A DNA stretch of 64,000 nt, from positions 151,279,104 through 151,343,103 of the forward strand of contig NC_092520.1 in assembly GCF_037038585.1 (NCBI RefSeq), given 5' to 3'. Under the pieces are notes generated by a model. The model saw only the letters and a list, made by a program, of their open reading frames with translations, did not search any database and was not told the DNA's origin. Each line of letters starts with the position of its first letter. The stretch's first letter is position 1. This document shows positions 58,488 through 64,000 of the stretch, one piece after another. The stretch comes from Patagioenas fasciata. Its lineage: Eukaryota > Chordata > Aves > Columbiformes > Columbidae. The position numbers and the translations under genes are program-made.

Positions 58488-58605
58488 AAAAAAACAAACA
58501 AACAAACAAAAAACAATGGAAAAAAACACAAACAAAAAACCAAACCAAAACCACCAACAAACCAGAACAAACAAACAAAACCACCAACAACCAAAATATA
58601 AACCA
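58488..58605 (+). repeat. A/C-rich low-complexity tract, (AAAC)n-like
   Basis: About 118 bases are made almost only of A and C, built from AAAC and CCACCAACAA units. The complement-like GTTT-rich tract 225 bases downstream could pair with it. Confidence 0.9.
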
Positions 58606-58830
58606 GTGCAAACTATAAGGAATTTAACAATCTGAATACATCAGATACAAGTGTGGTTATCAGGAGATATGCTTTCTAGGTGATAATAAATGATATCTTT
58701 CTGAGGGTGAGGCAGACAGGATGCAATTCAAGCAGACTGGGTTTCCTCTCATACTGTTGTGTTTGTAGGTTATTTTCAGCTAGAGGAGTTGAACTTGTGG
58801 CTTGGGCAATAGTGGTCAGCCACTTTAAGG

Positions 58831-58878
58831 TGTTTTGGTTTGTTTTGCTGTTTGTTTTTTGTTAGTGTTTTGTTTTTA
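58831..58878 (+). repeat. G/T-rich low-complexity tract, (GTTT)n-like
   Basis: TGTTTTGGTTTGTTTTGCTG followed by TTTGTTTTTTGTTAG and further GTTTT units. It is roughly complementary to the A/C-rich tract at 58488-58605. Confidence 0.85.
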
Positions 58879-61800
58879 AGGGCATGACCCTAGTACTTTT
58901 CCTGTAAAAGCATGAACCCCTGATTAGAAATTTAAGCAGACTGGTGTTTAAGATTGATTTTCTTAACTGCCCTTCACAGGCCTTCTAGAAGTCTTCCATG
59001 GGGTCTGCCAGAGGTCTGCAAACCACAGGCTGGAGACTTGGTTCTGCTGAGCCTGAAATTTCTGTCTTTCTCCCATGTAAAGCCAGTTCAGTGCCCAGTA
59101 CGATGCTTCTCCTTCAGCCAGCGTAACTGGCTTATGGTAAATGGTGTAGATTATCTGCTCTGAAGGAAGAGGGGATTATTTTGAAAGGGAGAAATGATCC
59201 TTTGGAGGGAAATAGCATGATCACCAAATGCTTTGGCTGCTAATAAAGCTGCTGAAAAAGAAAGATGATGGCAGTGGTATCGAGTGTCAAGCCTTATGGG
59301 TTCTCTCAGCCTCGCTGCTGAGTGAAGTGTGCCCCTGGTAAGGATGCTGGGGCTTGTGTTAGTTTCTCCATCTGTAAAATTGCTCTGCATGTGGGTTTGT
59401 GCCTCCCCTTCCTTCACAGGTGCTGCAAGGCTTTACTGAATTTTCTTTAAATGCTTTGATGCTCTAGGATGAAAGCTGCTCTAGAGGCATAAAGTACTGA
59501 TGTGTGACTATTAAACAGAAACTAATCACTTGCTACTTCAGAACTTCAGATGTACCCTGTCCATCTGAAAAGGTGTTTTGCAGGGGAAAGAAACAGAATG
59601 AGCAGCAGTTTTAGATCTTTTAGATGCTGACAATCCATAAACTTCATGACCAATGCAGTTTTTTTTTTTACTCAGGGCAAGATGAGCTAGGAGAAGAGGA
59701 AAGCTTTATTAGCACCGGTATGCTGCTATGGGACATGAGGGAGACTGGATTGATCAGTCTGAAATCTCTTTTCAGTACAGTTTAGCCATCCAGCGTGACC
59801 TGCTCGTATTTGTTTGTATTACACAGTAGTGAAAAATTCCAGTTGGAGAGCAAGCGGCAACATGCTGTGCAAACAGGGGAGGGTCCCTCTCCCAAAGGAG
59901 AAATCAGGCAGCAGGTTAACAGAAATGGAGAACAAGACGACACAACCATTCTGGCATGTGGGATAGAGGGTAGATAATACAGTGGTCTCAGATCACCAGT
60001 AGCCTTGTGCCCATCCCAGATTTTTAAGCATCCTGATAGGCTAAAGAAAGACAAAACCTGAGTGTGCCTAGAAAATTCTAGCCTGACCATAATGTCCATC
60101 AGCGTTGCACAGAGTTTGCATTTTCAAACATACTTGGGCTAAATTGAGCAGAATTCAGTATTTCTGCTCTCATAGCTGGTGGAAAGTGCTGGAGGGAGAG
60201 GATGGTTGATGTTACCCATTGCACTGCCAGCACTGGGCAGGGGGTAGCACGTGGATTTGTTCTTTGCAAACAGCCGTAATGTGGAGGCAATACGACTAAT
60301 TCTCCCTAGCTTTCTGTTTATAACCATCTCTCTCATACAAAGCTGTCATCTCACACCTCTGCTTAGCCCTGGAGTAACATTATGCTCCTATTTACAACGT
60401 GCTTGAAATAGTCTTCAAAGTCTGCTTGCAGAAAGTTGAGGGAGGTAGAGATGTCAGAAGGCATTGACAGACATTAAGGGGGGGACCTGAAGAAATGGGA
60501 AACAGGAAGACCTTTGCTGCTCTCCCTTCCCCCCCCCCCAATGATGGTCCCCTTCTGACAGGGTAGTTTTTCTCCCTTGGGTGTTTGCTTTTCATCCCTT
60601 GCCCTCACACACACCGGTCTGACGGCTCAGATAAGAGCTGGGACTGCTGTTCTGCCAAGCATCGCTAAACCTCTTTACTTCGCACCCCTGAAGCTGCTGC
60701 AGAAGGCCAGCTTGGCTCCCCCTGGAGCTTGTGGTCCCCAAGGGATGAGATAAGATGATGACGTTTTCTTGAGGAGAGCTGCTGACTTGGTCTCTGCTGT
60801 CAGGTGTGTAGGGAGGGTGTTCAACATTCACTTTTCCTATGATGCAAAGGCAGAGCACAGAAGATGGGGAGGTCTTTTGGCTAAGGAAGCTGTAAGGCCA
60901 TGGAACATCTTACAGAGTGAGGATGCAGGACTGTGGGGAAGCTGGGAGAAACACATCTGGCTGTAGATTCAGGCAATGGCTGATGTCTCCAACAAGCTAC
61001 TGAAATTAAGATAACGTGGCTGGGAGACTCAATCAGGATCCAAACCCTAACTTCTTTCTGGTTTTAAGGCAGCGATCTAAACCTACTGTTGTTTGTGCTT
61101 CTATGTTATTGGGGCCCTAGGAATACCCTTAATTCCCTACAGTGCCCTCCCAGTTTGTCATACCAAGTGGGGCAGTCTCTGTAGGTTTCATATTTTGAAA
61201 ATTATTTCCATATGATGGTAGCAATCTCAAGCCAAGAGAGAGTGGCACTGGGCCGCAGAAGGCACTCTGGCTGCTGGGCAGGGCTGTGTTTTTTGTGGGC
61301 ATGCTAAGTACACCCCAGGAGCTGAGCACACTGACAGACCAACAAGCTGAGGTGGTGTAGCTGGATCCTGTCACCTCAGCTTTGGGACCATGTCTCGCTT
61401 CCCATTTTGTTGACCTTCTGCTGCTGCTTCTGGTGAATGGGCTGGGTGTGCTCTGTGGCTCAAAGGAGGGGGCCACACCTTCCTCTCTGGGATGTTTTGG
61501 GGTGAACAGTGGTTCCTCAGAGTCCCTGCATACTCCTTGCAGCCAGGGGATGGCTGGCTCTTCAGTGGGGTAAACAGCTCCTAACTGGAGATGTGAAGCA
61601 CCCACTCTGGCTTCAGGCAACACAGGGGTAAATGATGCTCACTGGAAGCATTTCAGACCTGCAAGTGAATTTCAGTCTTCCTGCTCAGTCCTGGTAACCA
61701 TACTCTTTTGCATGAATTTGCCTAACTCTTGCCCAGGTACCTGTTGTCATTAATTATCTGTGAGGGGAAAAGAACGTCCTGACTCAATTCAGTGACAGTG

Positions 61801-62024
61801 TCGCAATTTGAGCACATGGGTTGGGGCTGGCTCAGCAGAGCCTACTGCTAGCTTTTGGTGATCTCCTAAACCCTGTTGAGTCGCTTGGGAACATTGCAAT
61901 GGAAATCTGATAACAGCAGTGGTATGGAAATAGAGCTGAATGGACTGGGGCTTTTTAAACTGATGGCTAACTTGGACAAGGCTTTGCTGTGCTTAAACTG
62001 GTTATGTCCATTAGATTTGGTTAT
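58879..62024. other. CECR2 intron 1, no recognised element
   Basis: About 3.1 kb without a recognised exon, RNA gene or repeat family. A T run lies near 59661 and a C run near 60531. Frames present (for example 61129-61623 minus) have no conserved motif. Confidence 0.5.
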
Positions 62025-62108
62025 CACAGAATGTTAGGGATTGGAAGGGACCTCAAAAGATCATCTAGTCCAATTCCCCTGCTGGAGCAGGAACACTTAA
62101 ATGAGTCT
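62025..62108 (-). mobile_element. CR1 LINE, very short 3' end
   Basis: On the plus strand: TCACAGAATGTTAGGGATTG, GAAGGGACCTCAAAAGATCA, TCTAGTCCAATTCCCCTGCT and GGAGCAGGAACAC, the reversed avian CR1 terminus. It is truncated after about 80 bases. Confidence 0.9.
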
Positions 62109-62440
62109 AGATGATTCAGGTCCAGCACAGAGGAGCCTTTTGAATTTCAGTCCTGTGTCTCATAACCCAACTTGCTCATGCCAGGCTCTCACAGGTGCTG
62201 GGCTTTCCCTGCAGCCTGGGAGGAGCCTGTCTCCTGAAACAAGGGCCCCAAACTTTGTGATGCCACCCTCTGAGCAAACAGCTTGTAAGGAGCTGGGCTC
62301 TGACTGGCTGCTTTCCATACTTCAGAAAGCCAGTGTGTGCAGCAGCCCCACCATTTCTCACAACGTGTGCTGATATCGGTGACAGTGGTGTCAGTGCTGT
62401 CATGGTTGTAGTCTCATTTGTTCACTTTTAACCAGGGAGT
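62109..62440. other. CECR2 intron 1, spacer between two CR1 copies
   Basis: About 330 bases of unique-looking sequence between two CR1 fragments of the same orientation. Nothing assignable. Confidence 0.5.
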
Positions 62441-62920
62441 CACAGAATCATAGAATTATTTTGTTTGGAAGAGACCCTCAAGATCATCAAGTCTAACCAT
62501 AACCTAACTCTAGCACTAAATCATGTCCCTGAGAACCTCATCTATGCATCTTTTAAACACTTCTAGGGATGGTGACTCAACCACTTCGCTGGGCAGCTTC
62601 TTCCAGTGCCCAACAACCTCTTCTACGAAGAGCTTTTTCCTAATATCCAATCTGAACCTTCCCTGGCACAACTTGAGGCCATTTCCTCTCATCCTACCAC
62701 TTGCTACTCCGGAGAAGAGACCAACACCCTCCATGCTACAACCTCCTTTCAGGTAGTTGTAGACAGCAATAAGGTCTCCCCTCAGCCTCCTTTTCTCCAG
62801 GCTAAACAGCCCCAGTTCCCTCAGCTGCTCCTCATCAGGCTTGTGCTCCAGACCCTTCACCAGCTTCACCGCCCTTCTCTGAACTTGCTCCAGCACCTCC
62901 AGGTCTTTCTTGCAGTGAGT
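62441..62920 (-). mobile_element. CR1 LINE 3' end with open ORF2 C-terminus
   Basis: The plus strand begins AGTCACAGAATCATAGAATT, and the minus strand carries an uninterrupted 126-codon frame (62516-62896) with [32 protein letters not shown] and [15 protein letters not shown], the C-terminal part of CR1 ORF2. No reverse transcriptase or endonuclease is present, so it cannot move. The open frame suggests this copy is younger than the one at 50.6 kb or has escaped indels by chance. Confidence 0.95.
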
Positions 62921-63479
62921 CTATCATCTTTCCTCTCAAAAGTGTGGACAGACACCAAAAAGCAGTATACTTTGGGCAGCCTGGGCCTGGGTTCACCACA
63001 CATACAGAGGCCACAGCGCTTGGGTGCCGTCAAGAGCAGCACAAAGTAGCAGTTGCAACAAAACACAGGTGTGATACTGGGGCTTGATACACCTTCACAG
63101 CAGCAGTGTTTGTTTCGGACTGAAACCCTGGCCAGCAGCACACTGGAAGGGTTAACTGTACCTGCCAGCCAGCCATGCCCTCCCAGTCCACCCCTGCCAG
63201 CTGTTGTCCCAGGGAGCAGGGACGGATGGATCGGTTCCCTCCTGCCCACCCAGGCTGACCCTGCTTTGGGCCAGCACTCCTCCTGGGCGAGATGGTCACC
63301 CTTGCTCTGGCAACCGCCTCTTCCCGGCAGCCCTTGCCTGACTCAGAGGGGGATTTAGTCCCGGGCTGGGGGGAGGGAAAGACGTTAAACAGGCTTTTCC
63401 CTAATGAGGTGTGACGCCAGCTGGAGAGGGGGAGAATCCTGCTTTTCTCCTGTCTGTTGCTCTCTCTAGCTAGAAGAGA

Positions 63480-63511
<32 letters not shown>

Positions 63512-64000
63512 CTTCCTCTGCTGATTTGCTGCCTTTTCTGTTTCCTTTCTCTGCCGTCCCCAAAGCGTTTTGGCAAGGTTCAGATTTCTGTGCTCACAGC
63601 TCAGTGCTCAAAGAGAAAAGGGCAAAAACAAAAGGGTTGGAGGCGTGGGGGGGATGGTGGCAGGGAAGAAGCCCAGCAGCTTGCCGCTCGCCCTGGCCAG
63701 GACAGAAGAGTGTGGGGATGGGTCCTGGGGCAGGATTTTGGTGTCTGCTGTCTCCTGAGAGTCCCTGGCATAACTTCGGTCACCTCTACTCAGATACACT
63801 GCTCCAGCACTGTGCCACTTGGCTGGCCATCCCTTGTTGGAGAGGAGGGCTGGAAAAACAAAGTTTATTCCTTCTCCTCCTGCAAAATGTGGGCTGAAGC
63901 ATTAGGTGAAAACTTGAGAGGATTCTAACTCTTCATCACAGTCCTGAGATGTTAAGATTTGCATTGTGTCCTCCCAGTCCCTGGCATTCCCACAGCACCC
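62921..64000. other. CECR2 intron 1, GC-richer end of window
   Basis: Moderately GC-rich sequence (63120-63440 includes several CpGs and GC-rich words) with a TG microsatellite. No exon is recognised before the window ends. Confidence 0.5.
63480..63506 (+). repeat. (TG)n microsatellite
   Basis: Perfect TG dinucleotide run of about 13 units. Probably polymorphic. Confidence 0.95.

Larger units (their letters stand above)
15496..64000 (+). other. CECR2: CECR2 intron 1 (5' part, at least 48.5 kb)
   Basis: Sequence after the GTGAGA donor at 15496. The next exon should begin with a peptide like ELEAAL, continuing the DDT-like domain. I looked for that peptide and the following conserved residues in the + strand translations and did not find them, so the whole remainder reads as intron 1. 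A very long first intron fits what is known of the mammalian gene. Exon 2 is short and I worked by eye, so a missed exon is possible. Repeats and candidate control elements inside it are listed separately. Confidence 0.7.

Noticed and set aside
1..64000. tRNA, rRNA, microRNA, CRISPR array, endogenous retrovirus LTR or a new multi-gene system
   Set aside because: No cloverleaf boxes, repeat-spacer arrays, LTR pairs or retroviral protein motifs were seen. The content is one gene's promoter, first exon and first intron plus repeats.

Overview
The window is vertebrate genomic DNA, most likely from a bird. The evidence is several CR1 LINE 3' ends carrying the typical avian terminal sequence (copies near 5.4, 50.6, 56.0, 62.0 and 62.4 kb), a scatter of very old amniote CR1-like and MIR-like fragments, and gene-poor, intron-like sequence with no operon-style coding. 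Almost all open reading frames of 60-370 codons here are chance frames, especially those stacked over the GC-rich region at 14.3-16.3 kb.

One gene can be supported: CECR2, on the + strand. Its first coding exon (15316-15495, 60 codons) lies in a strong CpG island. It encodes MCPEE, a glycine-rich stretch, then the conserved start of the CECR2 N-terminal domain (SWWEVPAIAHFCSLF ... LPDFEIE), and ends at a GTGAGA splice donor. CECR2 is a chromatin-remodelling subunit with a bromodomain that partners ISWI-type ATPases. The rest of the protein, including the bromodomain, is not in the window. From 15496 to 64000 I read intron 1, at least 48.5 kb long, although a very short exon could have been missed.

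Layout: 1-14270 is upstream sequence with no recognised gene, one CR1 copy, one ancient CR1-like 3' end, a MIR-like SINE, a pyrimidine-rich block and a GA-rich tract. 14270-16310 is the CpG island with Sp/KLF-type GC boxes, a 21-base C run, two short upstream ORFs, exon 1 and a YY1-like site. 16310-64000 is intron with a foldback DNA transposon (29141-29317), ancient CR1-like fragments (41.7, 42.8, 44.9-46.1 and 48.9-49.6 kb), MIR-like SINEs (38.3, 48.3, 51.6 and 54.2 kb), younger CR1 fragments, simple repeats, and several CpG-rich or TAAT-rich stretches that are candidate regulatory elements.

I found no RNA gene, CRISPR array, viral gene or novel multi-gene system. The most useful leads are the avian glycine-rich N-terminal insertion in CECR2, the candidate intronic regulatory elements and the foldback transposon. 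Repeat and gene names rest on recalled family consensus, not on a database search.
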